Below are positions 25,015 to 32,471 of a stretch of 32,471 nt of DNA, piece after piece. The notes below the pieces were generated by a model. It saw only the letters and a list, made by a program, of their open reading frames with translations, had not been told where the DNA came from and did not search any database. Where the stretch lies: positions 1 through 32,471 of the forward strand of contig JAMCWD010000019.1 of the NCBI GenBank assembly GCA_023475345.1, written 5' to 3'. Within the stretch, counting starts at the first letter, position 1. The number at the start of each line of letters is the position of its first letter. The stretch comes from Chloroflexota bacterium. GTDB taxonomy: Bacteria > Vulcanimicrobiota > JAMCWD01. The position numbers were made by a program, and so were the translations under genes.

Positions 25015-25021
25015 GTTAGGC
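25015..25021 (+). other. Cassette boundary GTTAGGC (simple site)
   Basis: GTTAGGC matches the GTTRRRY core at which integrases insert cassettes. TTAGGC is exactly complementary to the GCCTAA at the end of this cassette (25569-25574), as expected for one cassette's two ends. Confidence 0.6.
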
Positions 25022-25037
25022 ATTAGGAATTCGACGT

Positions 25038-25574
25038 ATGGAATGGATGAAGACATTTTCCACCGACTATGCAAACGCAGTCACGGCCATTGTTGCATGT
25101 GGCGCTTTTATACTAGCTGCGATTACACTTTGGTACTTGAAGCGCGAGTACTCTTCGAAATATCGCCCATATGTTATCCCGGTTGTTCACGCTGAACCCT
25201 TTCCAGAAAAGCCAGGTTGTGTCGTTAGTATCATTCCTACAAATGTAGGGCCGCACCCTTGTAATATAAAACTGTCGAAAATCACCTTACATATAGGCGA
25301 TGAAACACACGATACACCGGATATGAAAGAGTGGATATTGCTTGCACCACAAGGTGTCGGGGTTCAGATGCCTGCTGGCCATATCAACGAAAATGGAGTT
25401 TCAAAAATACGAGAAGGGCGCTATCGGAAGAATCGCGTTGAGTTAAGTTTTGTCATGCATACAATCTCAGTCGAAGGTAAATACGAGAAAACAAAATCGT
25501 TTGCATACGAAATAGACATTTTGGGCAAGAATCCACAGACACTGTTTAGACCCGAATGGAGTGTCGATGCCTAA
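25038..25574 (+). CDS. Cassette-borne hypothetical protein with one membrane segment
   Basis: The 178-residue protein has a single N-terminal TM helix (about 14-33, AVTAIVACGAFILAAITLWY), then a basic stretch and a soluble domain of about 130 residues, probably beta-rich. I recognise no family. It lies 17 bases inside the GTTAGGC boundary, and its stop codon TAA (25572-25574) falls within the attC start. That compact layout is typical of integron gene cassettes. No clear Shine-Dalgarno site is seen, which is common for first cassettes. Base usage differs from flanking genes by eye. Confidence 0.75.
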   Translation: MEWMKTFSTDYANAVTAIVACGAFILAAITLWYLKREYSSKYRPYVIPVVHAEPFPEKPGCVVSIIPTNVGPHPCNIKLSKITLHIGDETHDTPDMKEWILLAPQGVGVQMPAGHINENGVSKIREGRYRKNRVELSFVMHTISVEGKYEKTKSFAYEIDILGKNPQTLFRPEWSVDA

Positions 25575-25625
25575 TAAATCATTCCAGCGGATGGCTAACC
25601 GCGCCGCTGATGCACAGCGTTGGGT
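25569..25625 (+). other. attC site (integron recombination site), 57 bp
   Basis: It begins GCCTAAT (R'') and ends GTTGGGT (R'), both close to the RYYYAAC/GTTRRRY cores. The inner arms CCAGCGG and CCGCTGATG pair with extra-helical bases, as in known attC sites. The length of 57 bp is the usual minimum for attC. R'' pairs with the TTAGGC at the start of this cassette. Confidence 0.65.
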
Positions 25626-25646
25626 AGCATTGGAGGGAAGGCTCGA

Positions 25647-26609
25647 ATGGCAGAGGGACCAGAGCACACATTCCTGAAGAGCACCTCAACTGACGTGCTA
25701 CAGGGTTTCTCACGACTGCGACTATACTTGTACCACGAGGCAGACAGAAAGAAGTTCGACATGGCTTGTCTTCTTGAACGGGATTGGTCTCGCCCGCTTG
25801 TTGGGCAAGTGCTCTGGCATCATTCTAAGGGAATAGATAAAGACGTTCGTACTCTCCTGTTAGACCCGCACGCCGAGATTAAACTTTATGTGGCTCGCGA
25901 CCACATGAAGAACCGCCAACAGCTTTCAGAAGTCCTGGAAGACTTCAAGCGCTCTGGCAAGACGGATCTTTACCGGCTCAAGATTATATGGATTCCTTCA
26001 GATTTCGATGCCGATAAGGAGGCTCAGCGCATTCTCATTCAGGACTTAGTCCAGTCCAGAATTGTATCGGACATTCTGATGAATGTGGTTTTCGGGAATC
26101 TGGAGGCTGACCACATCCGGCTCTTCCTGACAAGTTCAGGAATTCAAGGCGTAAACCTCGCCCTGCTTGACCTGATTGACAGACGAAGTTTTGAACTAAA
26201 CTTCTCAGGCATGTCCCAGGCTCTGGGCATCAGCAAAGGGCCAATTCGTGAAAAAATCTCGATCCTTCACGGAGCAGGACTAGTAGAGACGCCTGATGGT
26301 GTAATCGGCATTGCCTACCGAACAACGCCGCGCGGAAGACTTTTCCTCGACTTGCTTGGGCGACTGATGTGGGAGATGGATGTTGAGCATGAGATATCAT
26401 CCGAAATGATTTATATTCTGTCGAAACTCGATTGCCAGGTGGTATCTAAAGAAGAAGTGTGGAGAAACACGGAAATATTCCCCCAAAACAAGTTTATCCA
26501 TCTATTGAAGACGATACGTATAGCACGAGAGCAGTGGAGATTGGATTTGACAACGAGGATCAAGTTGCCAAATAAGAGCCTAAAGGCGAAGGGTGAACCC
26601 GCGCCTTAA
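25647..26609 (+). CDS. Hypothetical protein with winged-helix-like segment, probable second cassette
   Basis: From ATG 25647 (GGAGGGAAGG upstream) the protein has 320 residues; the TTG at 25620 lies in the attC core. It is soluble. The segment about 190-245 (MSQALGISKGPIREKISILHGAGLVET, then TTPRGRLFLDLL) looks like a winged helix. The N-terminal half has PEHTFLK, KKFDMACLLERDW and AEIKLYVA, which could be read as a PD-(D/E)xK-like E-D-ExK order, but the spacing is unusual and I do not claim a nuclease. I recognise no family. It starts 22 bases after attC, so it is probably a cassette gene. Confidence 0.7.
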   Translation: MAEGPEHTFLKSTSTDVLQGFSRLRLYLYHEADRKKFDMACLLERDWSRPLVGQVLWHHSKGIDKDVRTLLLDPHAEIKLYVARDHMKNRQQLSEVLEDFKRSGKTDLYRLKIIWIPSDFDADKEAQRILIQDLVQSRIVSDILMNVVFGNLEADHIRLFLTSSGIQGVNLALLDLIDRRSFELNFSGMSQALGISKGPIREKISILHGAGLVETPDGVIGIAYRTTPRGRLFLDLLGRLMWEMDVEHEISSEMIYILSKLDCQVVSKEEVWRNTEIFPQNKFIHLLKTIRIAREQWRLDLTTRIKLPNKSLKAKGEPAP

Positions 26610-26677
26610 GTTCAACGTTATCTTATACAGGGAGAACACCCGAACTCAGTTTTTGATTACACTGCTAAGCGTTGAAT
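26610..26677 (+). other. Possible second, degenerate attC
   Basis: GTTCAAC (26610-26616) and GTTGAAT (26671-26677) fit the R'' and R' cores and are nearly complementary, 68 bp end to end. Inner pairing is weak, and R'' does not pair with the TTGGGT that starts this cassette. It would close the second cassette. The remaining gap to 26918 holds only the promoter listed next. Confidence 0.25.
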
Positions 26678-26858
26678 GTTGCATAATGTAAGCCGGGATG
26701 TTCTGCTATATCTTTTTGTATATATCTATATTCTTGACGGGCTATCATACCCCTGTTTCGTTTCTTATCTTTGAAGATTTTATCAGGAGACGGCCCTGGC
26801 ACATACCGCCGACACACAGGTTATTTTCCCTGTCCGATGACAAATAGCGCGATAACGC

Positions 26859-26887
26859 TGGAAAGCTGCACTTCCTTGTGATATAAT
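26859..26887 (+). promoter_or_regulatory. Extended -10 promoter for the large TPR gene
   Basis: TATAAT (26882-26887) is preceded by TGA, giving an extended -10. A weak -35 TGGAAA (26859-26864) lies 17 bases upstream. The predicted start is about 25 bases before the GTG start codon. Confidence 0.6.
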
Positions 26888-26918
26888 TGTCCAGACAAAT
26901 CCAAGGAAGGTAATATAC

Positions 26919-29165
26919 GTGATTGCATTCAAGCTGAAGTTTCGTTTTTATGACGATGAAAGAAAAAACAAAAACGCCGTGATCAGGCTTATCAAGGAAA
27001 TCAAAAAGCTCAAACTGCCCCTTATAAAGATTTACCCCCTGGTCGATGCCGCCGATAAAAATGAGAAAGTCAACGGGATAGGCATAATAGGCGAATCCGA
27101 AAGCGTAAAATCCGCTTATGAATATCTTACGGATTTGCTGGAGTCCGAGGGAATTGAATTTGAAAAAGAGCTGTCGGATTCGACTGATGACGCCTTTGTC
27201 CCCGACGACATCCTGAAGGATTCCAGGACTTTGAAAAGGGGCTGGAAGCTCCAGCCGGATTTCAAGAAGAAGCAAAAAGACGCCGACCCCGAGAAGAAAA
27301 AACAAGACGAATTCGACCTGGCGCTTAAAAGCGGCCTTGCCTTTTATAACCTGGGGCTTTATGACGATGCCGCAAGACGACTGAAACGGGCCATAAAAAT
27401 ATTTCCCGACGACCCGGAGGCCCACCATTACCTGGGCCTGGTGTATGACCACAACGGCGATTTCGAAAAAGCCTCGAAGGAATTCGAAACGGCGTTAAAA
27501 TACGATCCGGAATCCGGCGCTTCTTATTTTTTCATGGGCAACTCGTACCAGAAAATGGAGAATTTCGAAAAGGCAGTAGAATATTACAAGAAAGCCATCG
27601 AGTTCGACCCGGAAGTCCCGATAATTTATAACAACCTGGCGTGGGTGTTCTACCAGATGGGCGAATTCGAAAAAGCGCTGAGAGCCTTCGACGAGGCGAT
27701 AAACCTGGAGCCGGATATGCCGTTCCCCTATCACGGGCTGGGTTGTGTTTACCAGGATCTCGGTTACCTCGAAGAGGCCAGGGAAGCTTTTAAGGAAGCC
27801 ATCGAGCTTTTCCCCGAATACACCGCGGCCCACCTCAAGCTGGGATGGGTCCACTTTTACCTCGGGGATCTCTCCCAGGCGATGAACGAATTTTCAAGCG
27901 CGCTGGAATATGCCGAGGACCCGCATTACGTAACGAGCGCCCACTACAGCCTTGGGTTCGTTTACGAGGAAGAAGGCAAGTTCCAGGCCGCCGAAGAGCA
28001 GTATTCCCGCGTCCTCGAGATGGAACCCGATTTCCTCGATGCCCTGGCCCGCTACGGCCTTATAACGGTAAAGCTGGGCAAGTACGACACCGGCATAAAA
28101 GCTTTGAAAAAGGCGCTTCTCCAGGATCCCGGCCCGGCGCCGGACATCCTCAAGGGCCTTGCTTACGCCACTATGAAAACCGGCAAATATAAAGAGTCGC
28201 TTAAATACTGCAAGGAAGCCCTGGATATAGAGCCGGGAGACCCCGAGATTTACGAGCTTATAGGGGTCGTTTACCAGAACAGGGAAGAGTGGGAAAACGC
28301 AAAAGACGTTCTTGAAGAAGCGGTGAAGATGAACCCCGAATCTTACCTGCTCCACTACCAGCTCGGCCGCACTTATGAAAAATTGAAAATGCCGAAAGAA
28401 GCCGAGCAGGAATACAAGAGCGCCATAGCCCACAACGCAGATTATATAGAGGCATATAACAACCTGGGATGGCTTTACCTGGAACAGGGCCGCTCCGACG
28501 AAGCCCTGGTCCTTTTTGAAAAAGCCCAGGAGATCCGCCCCGACGACCCGGAAGTCCTGACCAACCTGGGACGCGCCAACCATAACATGGGAAAATATGA
28601 CGAGGCGCTGAGCTTCTACAGGAGAGTCCTTTTCCAGCACCCCGATTATTACCACATCCACACGGAAATAGGCCTCGTTTACATGAAACAGGAGCGTCTC
28701 AACGATGCAAAGAAAGAATTCCAGACCGCGCTCCGCTCCGAATCGCCGCAGAACAAGGCCCCCGCTTATTTTTACCTGGGAATGCTGGACCAGATGGACG
28801 GAAATCATGAAAAGGCAATTAAGAATTTCAACCTGTGCCTGAATAACATGTCGTCTTTCAGCGATGCTCATTTCCGCATGGCCCGGTCGTTCCTGGAAAT
28901 GGGAGATAAGAAAAAGGCGCGGGAGGAGTTTGCCCTTTATATGGAGATGACGCCCGAAGGCGCACATGCGACGGAGGCCGAGGAGTTCCTCTCGACGCTT
29001 GAAACGCGGGGCAAGGCAGGCAAAAAGCCCCGTGAAAAAACAATCAAAAAAGAAGCCGGCTCCGGCATAGAGATATTGTCGGGTGAGAAAGAGAAGAAAA
29101 TTAAAAGTTCTCCTAAAAAAATCAGAAACTCGACGCGGAAGCCGAGACTGGAAGCTAGAGACTAG
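26919..29165 (+). CDS. Large TPR-repeat protein with unrecognised N-terminal domain
   Basis: The 748-residue protein starts at GTG 26919, 8 bases after AAGGAAGG. No signal peptide or TM segment is seen, so it is probably cytoplasmic. Residues about 1-90 form a small alpha/beta domain (MIAFKLKFRFYDDERKNKN, then IIGESESVKSAYEYLTDLL) that I do not recognise. A basic linker follows. About 16 consecutive 34-residue TPRs (about 135-700) come next, of the kind A-x-x-x-L-G-x-x-Y, with G-x-x-x-x-A and P at unit ends. The Lys-rich tail ends in RLEARD, coded by a heptamer repeat that carries the stop. Likely a scaffold for protein assembly. Confidence 0.88.
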   Translation: MIAFKLKFRFYDDERKNKNAVIRLIKEIKKLKLPLIKIYPLVDAADKNEKVNGIGIIGESESVKSAYEYLTDLLESEGIEFEKELSDSTDDAFVPDDILKDSRTLKRGWKLQPDFKKKQKDADPEKKKQDEFDLALKSGLAFYNLGLYDDAARRLKRAIKIFPDDPEAHHYLGLVYDHNGDFEKASKEFETALKYDPESGASYFFMGNSYQKMENFEKAVEYYKKAIEFDPEVPIIYNNLAWVFYQMGEFEKALRAFDEAINLEPDMPFPYHGLGCVYQDLGYLEEAREAFKEAIELFPEYTAAHLKLGWVHFYLGDLSQAMNEFSSALEYAEDPHYVTSAHYSLGFVYEEEGKFQAAEEQYSRVLEMEPDFLDALARYGLITVKLGKYDTGIKALKKALLQDPGPAPDILKGLAYATMKTGKYKESLKYCKEALDIEPGDPEIYELIGVVYQNREEWENAKDVLEEAVKMNPESYLLHYQLGRTYEKLKMPKEAEQEYKSAIAHNADYIEAYNNLGWLYLEQGRSDEALVLFEKAQEIRPDDPEVLTNLGRANHNMGKYDEALSFYRRVLFQHPDYYHIHTEIGLVYMKQERLNDAKKEFQTALRSESPQNKAPAYFYLGMLDQMDGNHEKAIKNFNLCLNNMSSFSDAHFRMARSFLEMGDKKKAREEFALYMEMTPEGAHATEAEEFLSTLETRGKAGKKPREKTIKKEAGSGIEILSGEKEKKIKSSPKKIRNSTRKPRLEARD

Positions 29166-29213
29166 AGACTAGAGACTAGAGACTGGAGACTGGAAGCTAG
29201 AGGTTGGAGACTG
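29144..29213 (+). repeat. Heptamer tandem repeat (about ten GAGACTA/GAGACTG units)
   Basis: Ten 7-bp units run without gaps: GAGACTG, GAAGCTA, three GAGACTA, two GAGACTG, GAAGCTA, GAGGTTG, GAGACTG. It overlaps the last seven codons and stop of the TPR gene. Two units in reverse orientation lie inside MITE copy 2 (12618-12634). Confidence 0.85.
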
Positions 29214-29258
29214 GCGGGCGAGGAAATTTCGCCCCTACAACTGGAAACCAGACCATTT

Positions 29259-29290
29259 AAAAACGGCCCCTTTTGGGGGCCGTTTATTTT
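29259..29290. terminator. Bidirectional terminator between the TPR gene and rny
   Basis: AAACGGCCCC (29261-29270) pairs with GGGGCCGTTT (29276-29285) over a 5-nt loop. T-rich sequence follows on the plus strand and A-rich sequence precedes it, so it can end both convergent genes. Confidence 0.85.
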
Positions 29291-29320
29291 CGCTCTTGCT
29301 AATATGTGAATTTGCTCAAG

Positions 29321-30856
29321 CTACTTGGCATACTCTACAGCTCTTGTTTCACGTATCACGGTTACCTTAATCTGACCGGGATAATCCATATCTTCTTCGA
29401 TTTTCTTGACTACATCCCTGGCCATCCTGGCAGCAGTTATGTCGTCAATTTTTTCAGGCTTAACCATAATCCTGACTTCCCTACCGGCCTGAATAGCGAA
29501 TGATTTCTCTACACCTTCAAATGAATTGGCTACCTTTTCCAGTTTTTCCAGCCGCTTGATATAGGTTTCCAGGGTTTCGCGCCTTGCGCCGGGTCTGGCG
29601 GCTGATATGGCATCACATGCCTGGATGAGAACCGCTTCGATCGTTCTTTGTTCCTCGTCCTCGTGATGGGCTGCTATAGCGTGAACCACATCGGGACTTT
29701 CCTTGTATTTTTCGGCGAACCTTGCGCCCAGCAGCGCATGAGTTCCTTCCATTTCGGCATCCATAGCCTTGCCCAGATCATGGAGCAGGCCCGACCTTTT
29801 GGCTATTTCGGGATCCATCCCCAGCTCGGTGGCTATAATCCCCGCCAGAACCGCTACTTCCACCGAGTGTTGTAGTACGTTCTGACCGTAGCTGGTGCGG
29901 AAACGGAGCCGGCCCAGCATCTTCACAACTTCAGGATGGAGATTGGAAACCCCCACCTTGTACATTGCCTGCTCGCCTTCTTCCTTGATCCGCTGCTCCA
30001 TATCTTTCTTGGCCTTGTCAACCATCTCTTCGATCCTCGCCGGATGGATACGCCCGTCGGTGATCAGCTTTTCCAGGGCCATCCTGGCTATTTCCCTTCT
30101 TATGGGGTCGAACCCCGACAGGATAACGGCTTCCGGTGTATCGTCTATTATGAGATCTATCCCCGTCGCCGTTTCGAGAGCCCGGATATTGCGTCCTTCG
30201 CGGCCTATTATCCGGCCTTTCATGTCGTCATTCGGCAGCGATACTACCGAGATGGTCGATTCCACAACCTGCTCCGATGCCCACTTTTGAATTGCCAGGG
30301 AGATAAGTCTCCGGGCTTCCTGGTCCGATATCTCCTTTATCTTTTCTTCCGATCTTTTTATCCTTATGGAGATTTCGTTTTCCAGCTCTTTTTCGACCTT
30401 CGAAAGAAGAAGCTCCCGGGCCTGGTCGGAATTCATTCCTGCAACCCTTTCAAGCTCCTTTTGATGCTGTTTTTCTATCTGGAGGAGATTCTCCCTGAGC
30501 TTGCTGATGTCACTTTCCTTCTGAGTTAAGTTGCGGTCCCTTTTTTCCAGTTGGTCCATCTTGCGGTCGATGTTTTCTTCCTTCTTCTGAAGCCTGTTTT
30601 CCTGACGGCCGACCTCTTTCCGCCTGTCTTCGAACTCTTTTTCAAGCTCGCTTTTCATCCGGAAGATCTCGTCCTTGGCTTCGACAAGGCGTTCTTTCTT
30701 GACCGCCGCCGCCTCTTTTTCGGCATCCTTCAGGATGCGCTCCGCTTCCTTACGATTGGAATTGGCACGGTTCTTTTCGATGGAATTCAGAACCAGGTAC
30801 GTAACTATAACTCCGATAATCAAAGTGACAACCGGTAATATATAGTAAATAAGCAT
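29321..30856 (-). CDS. rny: Ribonuclease Y
   Basis: RNase Y is the membrane-anchored endoribonuclease that starts mRNA decay in many bacteria lacking RNase E. The 511-residue protein has an N-terminal TM helix (about 4-23, [20 protein letters not shown]). A long charged coiled coil follows (about 28-200), then a KH RNA-binding domain with [15 protein letters not shown]. The HD phosphohydrolase domain has the metal motif [11 protein letters not shown] and HHEDEE. The C-terminus ends in the usual block ([21 protein letters not shown]). Length and order are normal. AAGGAGGTG lies 14 bases before ATG 30856, farther than usual. Confidence 0.96.
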   Translation of the reverse strand: MLIYYILPVVTLIIGVIVTYLVLNSIEKNRANSNRKEAERILKDAEKEAAAVKKERLVEAKDEIFRMKSELEKEFEDRRKEVGRQENRLQKKEENIDRKMDQLEKRDRNLTQKESDISKLRENLLQIEKQHQKELERVAGMNSDQARELLLSKVEKELENEISIRIKRSEEKIKEISDQEARRLISLAIQKWASEQVVESTISVVSLPNDDMKGRIIGREGRNIRALETATGIDLIIDDTPEAVILSGFDPIRREIARMALEKLITDGRIHPARIEEMVDKAKKDMEQRIKEEGEQAMYKVGVSNLHPEVVKMLGRLRFRTSYGQNVLQHSVEVAVLAGIIATELGMDPEIAKRSGLLHDLGKAMDAEMEGTHALLGARFAEKYKESPDVVHAIAAHHEDEEQRTIEAVLIQACDAISAARPGARRETLETYIKRLEKLEKVANSFEGVEKSFAIQAGREVRIMVKPEKIDDITAARMARDVVKKIEEDMDYPGQIKVTVIRETRAVEYAK

Positions 30857-30978
30857 GATGGTTGCGGTTTCACCTCCTTATTAAATTTTCAGTCCGGTGG
30901 AAATCACTCCTTTCATAAATAGCTCAATCAGGCTATGCCTTTTCGAAGAAAATATTCTCTGGCTGTAGATACTGAATC

Positions 30979-31008
30979 ATTGTACCTGTTTCATTAACCC
31001 TATGTCAA
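30979..31008 (-). promoter_or_regulatory. Sigma-70 promoter of rny
   Basis: On the minus strand, TTGACA (31008-31003) and TACAAT (30984-30979) are 18 bases apart. Predicted transcription begins about 115 bases before the rny start, leaving a leader in which I see no riboswitch. Confidence 0.7.
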
Positions 31009-31029
31009 GAAAACGAATTGACCCAAATA

Positions 31030-31075
31030 AAATGTTACCGAACGGAAGGTCGTTGACTCATGGGAAATGTTACCG
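31030..31075 (+). repeat. Pair of 11-bp direct repeats in the rny/WD40 divergent region
   Basis: AAATGTTACCG occurs at 31030-31040 and 31065-31075, 35 bases apart. They may be regulatory half-sites or a transposon end remnant. Otherwise 30857-31211 holds the two divergent promoters and no gene. Confidence 0.4.
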
Positions 31076-31105
31076 GAGAGGCCGCTGATCCTGGAAAACG
31101 GCCTA

Positions 31106-31134
31106 TTGATAAATTCCTACTATTTTGATAGTAT
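31106..31134 (+). promoter_or_regulatory. Candidate promoter of the WD40 gene
   Basis: TTGATA (31106-31111) and TAGTAT (31129-31134) are spaced 17 bases. They lie about 78 bases before ATG 31212. Confidence 0.5.
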
Positions 31135-31211
31135 TTTATATGCAGGCCGGTTAAGTTCATTCGGCCGGAGTACATCACGATTAAAATAATAATTAATTGA
31201 GAGGTGTTGCT

Positions 31212-32471
31212 ATGAAGATGAGATTTTTATTAACCGCCGTTTTCTTATTCACAATAATTGTTCTATCTAATACGGCCCCCGCCCCGGCGCTGGAAGGAAC
31301 AGGCGGGTTTATCAGGGCGGTCGCATATAACACGGGCGGAGATCTCTTTGCTTACGGCACCCAGGGAGGAGATATTTTTATATGCCGGGCACAAGACGGC
31401 AAGGAAATCAATCACATGGAAGGACATTCCTCCTGGATAACGGCCCTTGTATTTTCGCCTGACGGAAAAAATCTTTATTCAAGCAGCGCGGATCAAACTG
31501 TCCGCGGATGGTCAACGGATACCGGGAAACAATTTCTCATGTTACCCGCAGGAGAACGGAAGGTAACTTCCATCGCGCTTTCCCCTGACGGCAAATTACT
31601 TGCTGCAAGCAGCGAGGATCGTACTATCCGCCTCTGGAAACTACCTTCCGGCACGCCCGTAGTTTCCACCGTATTATTTGATAACGATACTACGGATCTC
31701 TCTTTCAGCCCCGACGGCAAATTGCTTGCCTGCAGTTCGGAAGACGAGACCGTCCGCATTTTTTCAACGGATAACTTCAAAGTTAAAACCAGGATGGATC
31801 TGGGCCAGATCGTTGACTCGGTTGTCTTCATTACCCCGAGCCGCCTGGCCGCAGGTCTTGAAGACGGCACGGTCCAGATCATCGAAGAAGATCAAATCGT
31901 ATCTACCAACCGTGACGGAAATTTGATAATCGCAGATCTTACAGCTTCCCCCGACGGAAAATTGCTTGCCGCAGCCTGCCAGGACGATTGTATTCTCCTG
32001 ATGGATTCCGGGACAGGCAAATTAATCCGCCGGTATGATGAGTTTAAAGACGGCGTGAATTCGGTTTCTTTTGCGCCCGATAACAGGCACCTGGCCGGAG
32101 CCGGCGAAGACGGGACCGTAAGAATTTTCGAAACAAACAGCCCCGATTCGATAATAAGAATAAGTCTGGCCCCCGGAAGCGAAAATAAAGATTATATCAG
32201 CGCGGTCAGCTATTCTCATGACGGAAGCCTCGCGGCGGTAGGCGCGCGCGATAAAAAAATCCATCTTTTCAACCGTGCGGGTGAATTGATCGCCGTCCTT
32301 GAAGGGCACAACGCCAATGTCTCTACAGTAGCTTTCAGCCCTGAGGGGAAGTTCATGATCTCAGGCGCACAGGATGGGGCCGTCAGGATATGGAACCTTC
32401 AGGAACGTTCGGTTGAAGAATTCAGGCCTGTTGAGTGCGTTATTACACAGGTCGGTTTTTTCCCCTCGGAA
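31212..32471 (+). CDS. Exported WD40-repeat protein (3' truncated by window)
   Basis: The frame is open from ATG 31212 (GAGAGGTG upstream) to the window edge: 420 codons without a stop. A signal peptide is clear (MKMRFLLTAVFLFTIIVLSN, cleavage likely near PAPALEG), with no lipobox Cys. The rest is WD40 propeller repeats, marked by FSPDGKLLA-like strands followed by SSEDRTIRLW-like ends. At least nine blades can be counted, so the whole protein probably has more than one propeller or an additional domain beyond the edge. Such proteins are scaffolds, and no enzyme domain is visible in this part. Confidence 0.85.
   Translation, partial: MKMRFLLTAVFLFTIIVLSNTAPAPALEGTGGFIRAVAYNTGGDLFAYGTQGGDIFICRAQDGKEINHMEGHSSWITALVFSPDGKNLYSSSADQTVRGWSTDTGKQFLMLPAGERKVTSIALSPDGKLLAASSEDRTIRLWKLPSGTPVVSTVLFDNDTTDLSFSPDGKLLACSSEDETVRIFSTDNFKVKTRMDLGQIVDSVVFITPSRLAAGLEDGTVQIIEEDQIVSTNRDGNLIIADLTASPDGKLLAAACQDDCILLMDSGTGKLIRRYDEFKDGVNSVSFAPDNRHLAGAGEDGTVRIFETNSPDSIIRISLAPGSENKDYISAVSYSHDGSLAAVGARDKKIHLFNRAGELIAVLEGHNANVSTVAFSPEGKFMISGAQDGAVRIWNLQERSVEEFRPVECVITQVGFFPSE

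Noticed and set aside
24838..25074. Minus-strand frame upstream of the cassette as an integrase remnant
   Set aside because: It shows no tyrosine-recombinase motifs and is too short.
26577..26622. GCCTAAA to GTTATCT as an attC site
   Set aside because: GTTATCT does not fit GTTRRRY and the span of 46 bases is too short. The AAGGCG/CGCCTT hairpin inside is better read as a simple stem.
29144..29213. Possible CRISPR-like array
   Set aside because: Seven-base units without spacers form a simple tandem repeat.
1..32471. tRNA, rRNA or riboswitch genes
   Set aside because: I found no TTCGANTC-type T-loop with a cloverleaf, no rRNA signature and no conserved riboswitch core by reading both strands. 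A covariance scan was not possible.

Overview
The window is bacterial chromosome of mid GC with a set of housekeeping genes (dnaJ, rsmE, recJ, rny) and two clear accessory insertions. The dnaJ-rsmE order, an RNase Y and a SCIFF ranthipeptide locus recall Clostridia. The long TPR and WD40 proteins, lipoprotein proteases and ECF sigma/anti-sigma pair would also fit an uncultivated anaerobic lineage. I cannot assign a taxon from the sequence alone.

Layout. 1-4570: an unidentified C-terminal gene end, a terminator, dnaJ, rsmE, and convergent recJ. 4799-5360: a nitroreductase and its terminator. 5360-6584: an AT-rich insert carrying a TIR-domain gene split by a +1 frameshift. It lies between two copies of a 24-bp sequence derived from the nitroreductase terminator. 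6689-6920: a palindrome split by a MITE-like element. 6996-8961 (minus): an ECF sigma factor, a membrane anti-sigma candidate and a membrane-anchored protein, joined by ATGA overlaps. 9250-10231 (minus): two small hypothetical genes. 10450-12549: a TPR lipoprotein. 12802-13719 (minus): a DHH/DHHA1 phosphoesterase. 14056-15954: a GT39-like membrane glycosyltransferase that probably starts at CTG. 16146-19838: a CPBP (CAAX-type) membrane protease fused to a degenerate second copy of itself.

19999-24743 is the most interesting block. A lipoprotein fuses a subtilisin (S8) domain to a clostripain (C11) domain. Its stop overlaps the start of a DUF6504-like gene. Next come a 46-residue SCIFF precursor (scfA) and the SCIFF-maturase radical SAM/SPASM enzyme (scfB). 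The precursor has five cysteines instead of six, but keeps the Cys and Thr expected to form the thioether. A MITE copy with a 4-bp target duplication sits between scfA and scfB.

24888-26677 looks like a small integron-cassette island without an integrase: a consensus promoter, a GTTAGGC boundary, a cassette encoding a one-TM protein, a convincing 57-bp attC, and a second gene of unknown function. 26919-29165 is a giant TPR protein. 29321-30856 (minus) is RNase Y with a near-consensus promoter. 31212-32471 is an exported WD40-repeat protein that runs off the window end.

Three copies of one MITE family are present (6718, 12551, 23162). Two have clear 4-bp target duplications and both of those sit in the loop of a palindrome with TTCCC/GGGAA arms. 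I see no rRNA, tRNA or CRISPR array.
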